Source: Xylophilus sp. GOD-11R
GTDB lineage: Bacteria; Pseudomonadota; Gammaproteobacteria; Burkholderiales; Burkholderiaceae_C
NCBI RefSeq assembly: GCF_033546935.1
Contig: NZ_CP137854.1
Span: forward strand, 930,001-994,000
Direction of reading: 5' to 3'
DNA: 64,000 bases
This document shows, piece after piece, positions 54,673 through 62,619 of this stretch. Each line of letters begins with the position of its first letter. Position 1 is the first letter of the stretch. Made by a program: the position numbers and the translations under genes. A model generated the notes under the pieces. It was not told where the DNA came from. It searched no databases and saw nothing but the letters and a program-made list of their open reading frames with translations.

Positions 54673-55367
54673 CGGTTGGGACGACTGCGCTCGAGGCGCC
54701 ATCCGCAGGTGCCGGTGTCTCGAAAGCTATCCACGTAGCGGTACTGGATGACCACGCCGTGGTGCGGTACGGGATTGAACTCCTGACCAAAAACGGTATT
54801 GGGTTCGCCTGGACGGGGGCGGCCGCTACCGCTGCGGAACTGCTGGGCCTATTGGCAAGCCGGCCCTGTCACGTCCTGGTACTCGATTACCAGCTCTCCT
54901 CACGTGAGATCGATGGCTGGAGCCTTGTTCGGCGCATCAGATCGTATTTCCCGCACGTGCGCATCCTTGTCTACACCAGTCACGAAAGCAAACAGGTTGC
55001 CGACGTTGTACGAAAGGCAGGAGCCCATGGCTTTCTGGCAAAAAGCGCAGGACTGGAGCCTTTGCTGCACGCGATACGTGCCCTCGCCATGGGCGAAACA
55101 CTTTTTGCTAAACCATCCCACTCAGCCGACAAATGGGCAGGTCTCGGTGGGGCGGCCGCTGCGCTTTCGCCGCGCGAAAACGAGGTGTTGCGCTGCTTTC
55201 TTCAGGGTATGAGCGTGACCAGCATCGCCTTGAAATTTCAGCGAAGTGTGAAGACGGTAAGTTCTCAAAAACGTGCCGGTTTCCGGAAACTAGGCGTACA
55301 CACCGACCACGAATTCCTGAGACAGTACGGCAACGAACGCATCGCCGTTCATGAGGGGCAGCGCTGA
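54669..55367 (+). CDS. NarL/RcsB-type response regulator
   Basis: The product is 232 aa from MTVGTTALEAPS. Residues about 20-140 are a receiver domain: AVLDDHAVVRYGIE gives the acidic pocket, VLVLDYQLSSREIDGWSLV the phospho-acceptor Asp, YTSHESK the Thr/Ser, and FLAKSAG the Lys. Residues about 155-215 are a LuxR-type helix-turn-helix (LSPRENEVLRCFLQGMSVTS, RSVKTVSSQKRAGFRKLGV), closest to RcsB/FixJ. Phospho-signalling residues look intact, unlike in the kinase-like neighbour. The stop overlaps the following SARP-type gene (TGATG). A role in controlling type III genes is inferred from position. Confidence 0.85.
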   Translation: MTVGTTALEAPSAGAGVSKAIHVAVLDDHAVVRYGIELLTKNGIGFAWTGAAATAAELLGLLASRPCHVLVLDYQLSSREIDGWSLVRRIRSYFPHVRILVYTSHESKQVADVVRKAGAHGFLAKSAGLEPLLHAIRALAMGETLFAKPSHSADKWAGLGGAAAALSPRENEVLRCFLQGMSVTSIALKFQRSVKTVSSQKRAGFRKLGVHTDHEFLRQYGNERIAVHEGQR

Positions 55368-56245
55368 TGCAAGGCGAGTCCGGCCAGAAATGGGAAAGGC
55401 GGTCTTCGATTGCGGCCAGACGTCTTAACGTGGATGACATGCTCGCGCCCCGCGACCACCAAGCTATCGACGAGGGCGCAAGCCATCGTGAAGCGGAATT
55501 GAGTCTGGCATTCGGGGATGCCAACGTTGACGAGGGGTTTTCCATGCAGCCCCTGCCGCTTCTGGGCTCGGATGCAGGCGAACACCTCCGAATTCGCACA
55601 TTCGGAGGTTTGCAGGTCATCGGTGCGGACGGGCGTCCGGTTGGATCCCTCCGTGGCCGGCAACTGCAATTGCTGCGTTGGCTGGTGCTGGCACGTTGGG
55701 GCTCACCTTTGGGCGTTGCGGCCGTTATCGACGCCATGTGGCCAGAGGCGGAGGGGGCGGCGGCAAGCAGCAATTTTGCCAGCACTGTCAGGCGGCTGCG
55801 CGGTACGCTGGGTAATGCGGCTGCCATTCGAGTGAGTGCCGGCCGTCTCTCGCTCGTGCCTACGTATTGCAGGGTCGATCTGGACGACTTTCAGCCTCTC
55901 GATGTTTTTTTCCGCGGCTCGAACGGTGCGGGTAATTCGGAAGAGGCTTCCCGCCTGGCCAACCGATGGTTACTGCTCTTCGACGAAGAAAACCCGGTGC
56001 TCAATGCGCCGCCCGATACGCCCGACATGGCGTCGCGGATTCGATCCGTCGGCATCGCATGGCGACATGCGACGTTACGCTTGTGTCAATTGCTTCGTGG
56101 CACTCCGGAGGCAGAGAAGGCGCTGCGCCTTTGCGAGGCGATCGAACGCCATGGATTTGCAGATACCCGGGTGATGGCGGAATGGCATTCCCTCACCGTG
56201 CGTGGCGACCCCGGACGCCGTAAAGCCGAACGGCGATCGGGCTGA
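55367..56245 (+). CDS. SARP-type transcriptional regulator
   Basis: The product is 292 aa. Residues about 75-175 are an OmpR-like winged helix of the SARP/BTAD kind: RIRTFGGLQVIGADGRPV, LRGRQLQLLRWLVLARWG, AVIDAMWPEAEG, SNFASTVRRLRGTLG and VSAGRLSLVPTYCRVDLDDF. Residues about 185-275 are helical and BTAD-like. The first 70 residues are of low complexity and unassigned. There is no receiver domain. It is coupled to the response regulator gene upstream and runs to within 1 bp of the convergent sctO-like gene. It may be a local regulator of secretion genes; HrpG of Xanthomonas/Ralstonia has a different (receiver plus winged-helix) layout. Confidence 0.75.
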   Translation: MQGESGQKWERRSSIAARRLNVDDMLAPRDHQAIDEGASHREAELSLAFGDANVDEGFSMQPLPLLGSDAGEHLRIRTFGGLQVIGADGRPVGSLRGRQLQLLRWLVLARWGSPLGVAAVIDAMWPEAEGAAASSNFASTVRRLRGTLGNAAAIRVSAGRLSLVPTYCRVDLDDFQPLDVFFRGSNGAGNSEEASRLANRWLLLFDEENPVLNAPPDTPDMASRIRSVGIAWRHATLRLCQLLRGTPEAEKALRLCEAIERHGFADTRVMAEWHSLTVRGDPGRRKAERRSG

Positions 56246-56246
56246 G

Positions 56247-56744
56247 TCAAACGCGCTCCGGCCGGGTGGTGCCATGGCTTTCGGATCGTTCATCTTCTTC
56301 ACGGTCTTCGGCCGCCAGCACCAACACCTGACGCCATTGCCGAGCCTGGCTCTCCAGAAGGTCGACCAACACACCATTCGCGGCGATTTGCCGCGACAGT
56401 TCGTCGCAGGACGCGGCAGCCTCTTGGCTTGCGGCCACGGCGTTCGTGAGTTCCTGGGCGGCGCCATCGGTGCGTTGGCGCAATGTGTCGAGATGGTCGC
56501 GGCCACCCTGCAGATCGGCGATCCGCACCGCCGCCCCAGCGGCTGTGCGCGCGATGAGCGTCTGCGCGTAAGTTCGGTCCTCCTCCTGTCGGGCGGCCAG
56601 CGCATCGCGGCAGATCGTCTCGCGCTCACGAAGGCGGTCGAGCACTTCCTGGGCCTGGCGACGCTGCAATTGGAGCGCCTTGCCGCGCCGGCGATTGATT
56701 TCCGCCAGCGTCGTGTAGTCGCGGATGTCGCGCGGCTCGGCCAC
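56247..56744 (-). CDS. SctO/HrpB7-like coiled-coil protein of type III secretion
   Basis: The product is 165 aa and almost entirely charged, Ala/Gln/Arg/Glu-rich helix without Pro between about residues 15 and 145, as in SctO/YscO/FliJ stalk proteins. These connect the secretion ATPase SctN to the export gate SctV. Length fits HrpB7 (about 170 aa). It follows the AraC-type regulator gene by 21 bp. Unusually, neither sctN nor sctT lies next to it. The assignment rests on composition, size and location, not on a specific motif. Confidence 0.55.
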   Translation of the reverse strand: MAEPRDIRDYTTLAEINRRRGKALQLQRRQAQEVLDRLRERETICRDALAARQEEDRTYAQTLIARTAAGAAVRIADLQGGRDHLDTLRQRTDGAAQELTNAVAASQEAAASCDELSRQIAANGVLVDLLESQARQWRQVLVLAAEDREEDERSESHGTTRPERV

Positions 56745-56765
56745 GGATTCGACCGGCCTGGCGTA

Positions 56766-58277
56766 TCAGCCCATGCTGGTCTGGCTGGGCGTCTCGTTGT
56801 AGTAACGACGATAGCCAGCCGTCAGCGCGGTCCGATTCTTGATGCCGTGTTTCATGGCCACCTCCATCACGCCCGCACCGGTTGCTTCCTGCAGGTCTTC
56901 CCTGATTTTCTGCATGCGATGCCGGCGAAGCACTTCGCGCGGCGACAGACCGATGTGCTCCTTGAACGCCAATTGCAATGCACGTTCGGAAACGCCGATG
57001 ACATTGGCGATGTCGTTGATGGACAGGCTGGGCATGTGTGCGTGGGCCACCATGTATTGATAGGCGCGACGATAGCGAGCGGGAAGTCGGGCACTGATGT
57101 CGTCCTTGACCACTGCGTAGTGACTCGACGGCTTTTCGTCGTAGCGCTGGGAGATCGGGTAGACGTGTCGCATGGCCTGCATGGCCAGCAAGGCGTAGTT
57201 GGCATACATCGTCAGCCCTTCGTCGGACAGGCCTTGCAGCAAGCGCAGCTTCGCGTAGCAATACACCAGCTGCCGCTGCTGGGGGTCGGTTCCATCGGCG
57301 TTGGCCAGGCTGCGCTGCAGGGTAGTGGAGCCGCCGCCGACGATCAGGATCTCGGCGATGTGGACCAGCTTGCCGGCCAGTGCCGCCTGTGTCATTTCCA
57401 GCACCACGGTCTGGTGGCATTGCGGCGACAGCTGGCGCGTGTGGCTCAGGCAGTTCTGCACGGTGAGGGTGTCGCACGACTGACCGCGTGCGAGGGCCAG
57501 CAAGCGGGCCAACTGATCGGCACGCTGCCGAACCAGTCGGCTGGAGGCGCCATCGCAAGGGCCGGACGCCTGCTGCATGACCGGTGGTTCCACCACAGCG
57601 CTGCCCGCGCCCAGCGACTGCCAGTAGATGTCGTCCCGCAATCCTTGGGATTGCTGCACCGCGTTGCGTACGTTGAAGTCAAAGGCCATGAGCAGCATCA
57701 GTTGCTGCCAGCCGAAAGCACCCAGGCCCGCCGCTTCTTCTGCGCCGGTGGTCAGCAATTCACGTGCTCGGGCACGCAGGCCGGATTCGAAGAAGACACC
57801 CGCCAGGAGCGCGTGGGCCTCCAAACGCAATGCAGCCGTGCAGGTGCTTCGGTGGACTTTCTGGAAACAGCTCGCAGCCGTTTCGAAGCGTCGCTGGAAG
57901 AGGGCGAGCAGACCTGCCGACCGGCATGAGAGCGCTTCCGCGTCGACCGACGGTTCCAGGGCCTTCAGCGACTGGCGGTAGACGTCCTCTGCTTCCTCGA
58001 ACGCGCCACGCAGCAGGTGGATATCACCGCAAACCTGTCGCAATCTCGCAAGCTGGAGCGGTTCGGTGTTGGTCTCGCTGGCGCTGAGCACGGCTGTCAT
58101 GGCCTCTGACAGGCGGCCCTCGGCCATGCAGAGCGACGCGGGTGGCGCGATGGCGCCGCAGTCGATCGTGGAACTGATGAGCAAGTAGTGGTAGGCAATC
58201 ATCTTGGAACCGGGGTCAACCGATAGAGGGCGGGATTCCTTCAGTGTGTCGAGCCTCGATGGCTGCGGCACTTGCAT
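56766..58277 (-). CDS. AraC-family activator, HrpB/HrpX-like
   Basis: The product is 503 aa from the ATG at 58275-58277; an internal ATG at 58202 is possible, and neither has a strong ribosome-binding site. Residues about 50-360 are helical and TPR-like (AFEEAEDVYRQSLKALEPSV; LEAHALLAGVFFESGLRAR). Residues about 400-500 are an AraC DNA-binding domain: SINDIANVIGVSERALQLAF, GLSPREVLRRHRMQKIREDL and the second helix-turn-helix near KNRTALTAGYRRYY. Size and layout match HrpB of Ralstonia and HrpX of Xanthomonas (about 476 aa), which bind PIP boxes. Three PIP boxes lie within 1.4 kb. A candidate PIP box also lies 220 bp upstream of this gene itself. Confidence 0.85.
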   Translation of the reverse strand: MQVPQPSRLDTLKESRPLSVDPGSKMIAYHYLLISSTIDCGAIAPPASLCMAEGRLSEAMTAVLSASETNTEPLQLARLRQVCGDIHLLRGAFEEAEDVYRQSLKALEPSVDAEALSCRSAGLLALFQRRFETAASCFQKVHRSTCTAALRLEAHALLAGVFFESGLRARARELLTTGAEEAAGLGAFGWQQLMLLMAFDFNVRNAVQQSQGLRDDIYWQSLGAGSAVVEPPVMQQASGPCDGASSRLVRQRADQLARLLALARGQSCDTLTVQNCLSHTRQLSPQCHQTVVLEMTQAALAGKLVHIAEILIVGGGSTTLQRSLANADGTDPQQRQLVYCYAKLRLLQGLSDEGLTMYANYALLAMQAMRHVYPISQRYDEKPSSHYAVVKDDISARLPARYRRAYQYMVAHAHMPSLSINDIANVIGVSERALQLAFKEHIGLSPREVLRRHRMQKIREDLQEATGAGVMEVAMKHGIKNRTALTAGYRRYYNETPSQTSMG

Positions 58278-58497
58278 TCCGCTTGCATCTGTCTAGGACG
58301 ATTCCTAAAGCGAAGCGGATGGTGCGGGTACCGCGTGTGTCGCTGGACTTTCAGCAACGACGCCCTACCCGGCGGAGTCGGTTCAAGTCCGTGGTTTTCG
58401 CGGCGGGCTGGTGGTGGTCATGTCTCGCTTGTCTGGTTCATCAAAGATCTGCAGCGACCCATGATCCATTCGGGCTCTTCGGGTTTTTGCAGCTCAG

Positions 58498-58522
58498 ACG
58501 AAGTTGTGTCGAGCAAACCGAA
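58498..58522 (-). promoter_or_regulatory. Candidate PIP (hrp II) box upstream of the HrpB/HrpX-like gene
   Basis: On the minus strand TTCGG-N15-TTCGT (TTCG at 58522-58519 and 58502-58499, 16 bases between) fits TTCGB-N15-TTCGB. A GATCAT at 58466-58461 is about 31 bp downstream but is only a partial -10. The surrounding 293-bp gap (58278-58570) has no gene. Confidence 0.5.
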
Positions 58523-58570
58523 AGGCGACGAGACGCTCATGCCCATACTGGCTATCGCCCTCGGGACGGC

Positions 58571-59419
58571 TTAGTCGTCGATCTGGTTCCCGTCGAGCGG
58601 GCGCTGAGCCAGCACGGGCTTCGCAGCCTGATTTGCCGCCATATCGGTGGGCGCTTTCATCGGTGCCGGAGCAAGAGCCAACTCCTTCGCGCGTTTGAGT
58701 TGGGCGTTCATGGCGATGACTTCGGTCAGTTGGCGCGGATTGAAGGTGAAGTGCTGGACTTGACCAACCCCGATTTGCCGAGCCTGCTCATTCAGACGAT
58801 CGCCGAGTTGCCTGGCGAGGTATCGGCAGGTTTCGGCGTAGCGGGTGCCATCGACGTCCCCGACAATGCCCATTTTGATTTCTTCGTCAAGCGCATCCTG
58901 CATCTCGCGCTCAAGCTCGCGAATGCCGTCCCAGATGTCTGTGCCAACGAACTTCAGGAGCTTTTCCATGGCAGGGGAGCTGGGCGGGATCAAGCTGGTG
59001 CTGACGTTGGCGACCAGTTTCACCATCGCGTTTTCCGAGGCCCGCAGAAAGTTGGCGATGGTGGTTTCCAGCGCTGCCAACTGCTCCGGCGAGCCATTGG
59101 CCAGCACGTGGTCGCGCAGCGCCAGGTATTGGCCGGCCTGGTCGTCGATCTGTTTGAGCATGCTTTCCAGAGCATCACGCGCGATTTCCTCGACCCTCGA
59201 GGCCGGCATCGAAATGGCATCGACCGCCGTGGACTCCTGAACACTGAAATGGCCTCCTGCGGCCGCAGGAGGCGCGCCGAGCAGATCCGAGAAGCGTTCG
59301 TCCTCCCGGGGCACTTCGGCTGATTTCGCGCCGGCTGCATTCGCGTCCTTCGTTCGGGCAGCAAGCGGTGAGACCGAGCTCTGCTGAGCTGCGGACACGT
59401 GTGGGGTCGGGAAGTACAT
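58571..59419 (-). CDS. Unrecognised protein under PIP-box control, type III secretion locus
   Basis: The product is 282 aa from MYFPTPHVSAAQQSS at 59419, with AAGGAA 8 bp upstream; the frame extends further but through the promoter. Residues 1-60 are Ser/Ala/Pro-rich and lack a Sec signal or hydrophobic helix, as in type III secreted proteins. Residues about 75-235 are mainly helical (ISMPASRVEEIARDALESML, LAALETTIANFLRASENAMV, IWDGIRELEREMQDALDEEI). The C terminus is Pro/Ala-rich. A perfect PIP box with a correctly placed -10 drives it. I do not recognise a family; candidates are a secreted effector, translocator or gatekeeper of the Hrp system. Confidence 0.75.
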   Translation of the reverse strand: MYFPTPHVSAAQQSSVSPLAARTKDANAAGAKSAEVPREDERFSDLLGAPPAAAGGHFSVQESTAVDAISMPASRVEEIARDALESMLKQIDDQAGQYLALRDHVLANGSPEQLAALETTIANFLRASENAMVKLVANVSTSLIPPSSPAMEKLLKFVGTDIWDGIRELEREMQDALDEEIKMGIVGDVDGTRYAETCRYLARQLGDRLNEQARQIGVGQVQHFTFNPRQLTEVIAMNAQLKRAKELALAPAPMKAPTDMAANQAAKPVLAQRPLDGNQIDD

Positions 59420-59454
59420 GTCGGCGATTCCTTGTTGTCGGTTCGATGGATCAA

Positions 59455-59517
59455 AGCGTAGGCCTGGGTCTCGCAGGCGGGCTGCCGAGTGGGCGAAGCC
59501 CTGCGGCGGCAGGCGAA
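59455..59517 (-). promoter_or_regulatory. PIP box and -10 for the unrecognised gene at 58571-59419
   Basis: Minus-strand TTCGC-N15-TTCGC (TTCG at 59517-59514 and 59497-59494, 16 bases between) is an exact match to the consensus. After 32 bases comes TACGCT (59460-59455), matching the YANNNT -10. The predicted transcript starts about 30 bases before the gene. Confidence 0.85.
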
Positions 59518-59616
59518 GTTGTGATGGCCCGGGTGCCGATTGGCGAGGGGCGGCCTGCATTTGTTCGTCTTTCCGACATCTCGCGAAGGCCCATCCAGCC
59601 TCAACACGATGAACGG

Positions 59617-59677
59617 TTCGCAAAACGGGACGCAGCTTCGGGTGGGGTGGTCTCAAAAGTAAGCGAGTCCCTACGCT
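59617..59677 (+). promoter_or_regulatory. PIP box and -10 for the sctQ operon
   Basis: Plus-strand TTCGC-N15-TTCGG (TTCG at 59617-59620 and 59637-59640) is an exact match. After 30 bases comes TACGCT (59672-59677), the same hexamer as in the divergent promoter. The sctQ start lies 52 bp further on. Confidence 0.88.
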
Positions 59678-59728
59678 CGCTTCAAATCCAATGCCATCCC
59701 GCTTCGTCCAGCAATCCATCCCTTCGCC

Positions 59729-60793
59729 GTGAACGCCGCATTCGTCAACCTGTCACGCGCCTTGCCTTCGGCCGACGGTGCAGCCGTGCGTCTTCGGCGC
59801 TGGGCGGGTCGGACGGTCTCGCGTGGCGCGCAGCCGAATTTCTTCGCATTTCGGACCGATTTGACCCCTTCGGCGCCCATCGCGCCGGATGCGCTACTGG
59901 CGATCGTGTGTACTTCCGTCGGCGAATTCGACCTTGCCCTGGAGCCTCGCCAATGGCCTGACCTCGCCTTGGCCGCCGGGTTGCCCGACGCCGGCCGGCG
60001 TAGCGCGGTTGCCATGTTGTTGCTGTCGGAATGCATCGGCGCTTCGGCAGCCGAGTTGCTTTCGGTCGACCTGCGCACCACCGCGCCGCCAGGCAGCCGA
60101 AGCATCGGTGTCGAGCTGAGCCGAGGTGACAGCAGGGCGCAGCTTCTTCGAATGGACGAAGCCCTCTTCCGCTCCCTCGAGCGTTCGCTCGACAAAACGC
60201 CGCCGCGCCTGGCGCAGGGCGCACTCCGCATGCGTCTGCCGAGCCGTGTCGTGCTCGCATCGCGCGGCCTTTCGAACCAGGTCTTGCAAAGGCTGCGGCA
60301 GCGGGACGTTCTGCTGCTTCCCGACGTTCCGGCGCGACCCGGTGCCGGTGCGGCCGGCATGCCCATGGTCAACGCATGCCTGGCCTGGGGCCCCGGCTCG
60401 CGAGGTGCGCTGCGCGTGCCGGTTCTTCTTCAGGACACCAAGATGACCCTTACCTCTCCACTCGATCTGGCCATGCCGGACATGGCGCCCGTTCCTTCGA
60501 CGAACTCGCATCACGGCCACGCCGGCGATGCCGGAATTTCGGATGCGCTCGCCCGTATGGAGCTTCCCGTGCAGTTCGAAATGGCCGGCCCGTCGCTGCA
60601 GCTCGCCGATATCGCCAGCCTGGTCGCCGACGACGTGCTCGAGCTGCCGATGGCGGTCGAGCAATCGCGGGTTCGCATGGTCGTCGCCGGGCAGTGCGTC
60701 GGCCTGGGCGAACTCGTCGCGGTGGGCAATCGGCTCGGCGTGCGGATCCTGCGCATGGACCTCGCCAGCGAAATGCCGGGGGCAGGTTCATGA
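59729..60793 (+). CDS. sctQ: Type III secretion cytoplasmic ring protein SctQ (HrcQ)
   Basis: The product is 354 aa. The start is the GTG at 59729-59731; no in-frame ATG fits the promoter position, and there is no strong ribosome-binding site. The N-terminal two thirds are poorly conserved. Residues about 275-345 are a SpoA domain (LPVQFEMAGPSLQLADIASL, VRMVVAGQCVGLGELVAVGN, LGVRILRM), the part shared with FliN/FliM. SctQ forms the sorting-platform ring under the injectisome. It is one complete protein here, not split as in Pseudomonas HrcQA/QB. It overlaps sctR by 4 bp. Confidence 0.93.
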   Translation: MNAAFVNLSRALPSADGAAVRLRRWAGRTVSRGAQPNFFAFRTDLTPSAPIAPDALLAIVCTSVGEFDLALEPRQWPDLALAAGLPDAGRRSAVAMLLLSECIGASAAELLSVDLRTTAPPGSRSIGVELSRGDSRAQLLRMDEALFRSLERSLDKTPPRLAQGALRMRLPSRVVLASRGLSNQVLQRLRQRDVLLLPDVPARPGAGAAGMPMVNACLAWGPGSRGALRVPVLLQDTKMTLTSPLDLAMPDMAPVPSTNSHHGHAGDAGISDALARMELPVQFEMAGPSLQLADIASLVADDVLELPMAVEQSRVRMVVAGQCVGLGELVAVGNRLGVRILRMDLASEMPGAGS

Positions 60794-61440
60794 ACTTCCA
60801 GACGGGCGATGTCGTCACGCTGGCAACCCTCGCCATCCTGGCGGGCTTGCTGCCGTTCTTGGTGATGTCGTTGACTTCGTTCGTCAAGATCGTGGTGGTG
60901 CTGAACCTCGTGCGCAACGCGCTCGGCGTGCAGCAAGTGCCGCCGACCATGGTGATCAACGGCCTGGCGCTGGTGCTGACCGCCTACATCCTCATGCCGG
61001 TCGCCCGCGAGACGATGGATGCGGTCAAGAACAAGCCCGAGGCCAGCATTTCGCAGCGTGCGGTCGACCTGATCGAGGCTGCCAGAGAGCCATTTCGCAG
61101 CTTTCTTTCCAAGCATGCGCACGAACGCGAGAAGCGCTATTTCCTGAAGTCGGCGGCCGACCTGTGGCCGAAGAAGGATGCCGAAGACCTGCGCCCCGAC
61201 GACCTGATGGTGGTGGCGCCGGCTTTCGTCGTCAGCGAGCTGGCGGAGGGTTTCCGTATCGGCTTCCTGCTGTACCTGGCGTTCATCGTGGTCGACTTGG
61301 TCGTCGCCAACGTGCTGGTGGCCATCGGGCTGACGCAGGCCTCGCCCACCAACATCGCCATTCCCCTGAAGCTGTTGCTGTTCGTCGTGCTCGACGGCTG
61401 GTCGGCCCTGTTGCACGGCCTCGTGCAAACCTATCGTTGA
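60790..61440 (+). CDS. sctR: Type III export gate protein SctR (HrcR)
   Basis: The product is 216 aa from MNFQTGDVVTLATLAILAGL at 60790 (ATGA overlap with sctQ). The family signature FVKIVVVLNLVRNALGVQQVPP and the four membrane helices are clear, as is SELAEGFRIGFLLYLAFIVV in the C-terminal half. SctR forms the helical export gate with SctS and SctT in the inner membrane. Confidence 0.97.
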   Translation: MNFQTGDVVTLATLAILAGLLPFLVMSLTSFVKIVVVLNLVRNALGVQQVPPTMVINGLALVLTAYILMPVARETMDAVKNKPEASISQRAVDLIEAAREPFRSFLSKHAHEREKRYFLKSAADLWPKKDAEDLRPDDLMVVAPAFVVSELAEGFRIGFLLYLAFIVVDLVVANVLVAIGLTQASPTNIAIPLKLLLFVVLDGWSALLHGLVQTYR

Positions 61441-61450
61441 GGCCATTCGC

Positions 61451-61714
61451 ATGAATCCCGACGACATCGTCCGCTTCACATCGCAGGCCATGCTGGTCTG
61501 CCTGCTGGCTTCGTTGCCGGCCATCGTGGCCTCGGCCGTCATCGGATTGCTGGTGGCCTTCATCCAGGCCGTCACGTCCTTGCAGGACGCCAGCATTTCG
61601 CACGGCATCAAGCTCCTGATCGTGTCGGCCGTCATCGCGGTCACCGCTTCGTGGTCGGCTGCGCGGATCGTCCATTTCTCGCAGACCCTGTTGCAGGCGG
61701 CGTTCCGTCCATGA
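61451..61714 (+). CDS. sctS: Type III export gate protein SctS (HrcS)
   Basis: The product is 87 aa with two membrane helices (about residues 12-38 and 50-72). The segment GLLVAFIQAVTSLQDASISH is typical of the FliQ/SctS family. It lies 10 bp after sctR, with GAGG as ribosome-binding site, and overlaps the next gene by 4 bp. Confidence 0.96.
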   Translation: MNPDDIVRFTSQAMLVCLLASLPAIVASAVIGLLVAFIQAVTSLQDASISHGIKLLIVSAVIAVTASWSAARIVHFSQTLLQAAFRP

Positions 61715-62619
61715 GCAATTTCCTGCCTCCCATCAGCCTGGTGCCGGTGAGTCCGACCTACCGGCAGAACGCGCCCGGCACCGGTAGCGGCCAGGCACTG
61801 CCGACGGCACCGGGCGTCGCCGCTCCGGCGACGCCCGACCAGCAGATCTCGCCCGAGGTCCATGCGCTGCTGGCGCTGCCGACAAGGCCGCGGGCCGCGC
61901 AGCGCGGCAACCGCGCGGCCGACGGCGGGCGCAAGGAGCGAGGTGAAGACTCGTCGCCCGAGGAAGAAGGCCTGTTGAATGGGGCGCTCGGTGGAGCACG
62001 TTTCCATTACGGCGGTGGCTCCGGCCAGTCCTCGGAGCAGAACGGCGAACAGCAAGGCGATCGATCGGCGGGCATGCGACCGCTACCCAGGCTGGAGGAC
62101 GGATTTCTCGACGCGACGACCAAGTCCGCATCGCCACCCTTTGCCAACATGACGGCGTACGCCGCCGGCCTGGCGGAGCGTTGCGGGGTCCATCACGCCA
62201 CCCACGGCCAGGAGTCCATGAACGCATTTCTGCGCACCGTGATGGTCGGCCTGCTGCCGAGCTTCATGCGCGACCTGGTCGAACAGATCGCCGAGACCGT
62301 CAAGACCGATCGTGCCGGCAAGGGCTTCGATGCGCTCGGCCCCATACGGCTTGCCTGCCAGGAGTTTCTGGACCTGATGCGACCGCTGTATGCGCGTTAC
62401 GCGAACGGGCCTTATCTGGTGTCCGACGCCCGCGATGTGCTGTGCGCCGCCCAGGACCTTCTGGCGCAGGAAGCGGATCGATTCGAGCATTCAACGCCAC
62501 GCGTGGCGACCTTGCTCACCGACAGTGTCCGCCCCTTGTTGCCTGTACTGGTCATGGCCGGAATGCCCCGCCCGCTTCAGATCGAGGCGTTTGAGCAGCC
62601 CGTGGGGAGCGCCGCGTGA
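61711..62619 (+). CDS. HpaA-position protein of the type III operon
   Basis: The product is 302 aa from MSNFLPPISLVPVSPTYRQN. Residues 1-130 are Pro/Gly/Ser/Glu-rich and probably disordered, with no Sec signal. Residues about 150-290 are helical (MNAFLRTVMVGLLPSFMRDL, GPIRLACQEFLDLMRPLYAR). It sits between sctS and sctD, the place of HpaA in Xanthomonas (hrcS-hpaA-hrpD5), a secreted control protein. Sequence alone does not establish homology. It overlaps both neighbours by 4 bp, so it is certainly translated with them. Confidence 0.7.
   Translation: MSNFLPPISLVPVSPTYRQNAPGTGSGQALPTAPGVAAPATPDQQISPEVHALLALPTRPRAAQRGNRAADGGRKERGEDSSPEEEGLLNGALGGARFHYGGGSGQSSEQNGEQQGDRSAGMRPLPRLEDGFLDATTKSASPPFANMTAYAAGLAERCGVHHATHGQESMNAFLRTVMVGLLPSFMRDLVEQIAETVKTDRAGKGFDALGPIRLACQEFLDLMRPLYARYANGPYLVSDARDVLCAAQDLLAQEADRFEHSTPRVATLLTDSVRPLLPVLVMAGMPRPLQIEAFEQPVGSAA

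Noticed and set aside
58244..59323. Plus-strand frame of 359 codons opposite the PIP-controlled gene
   Set aside because: The minus-strand gene has promoter, RBS and sensible composition; the plus frame is its shadow.
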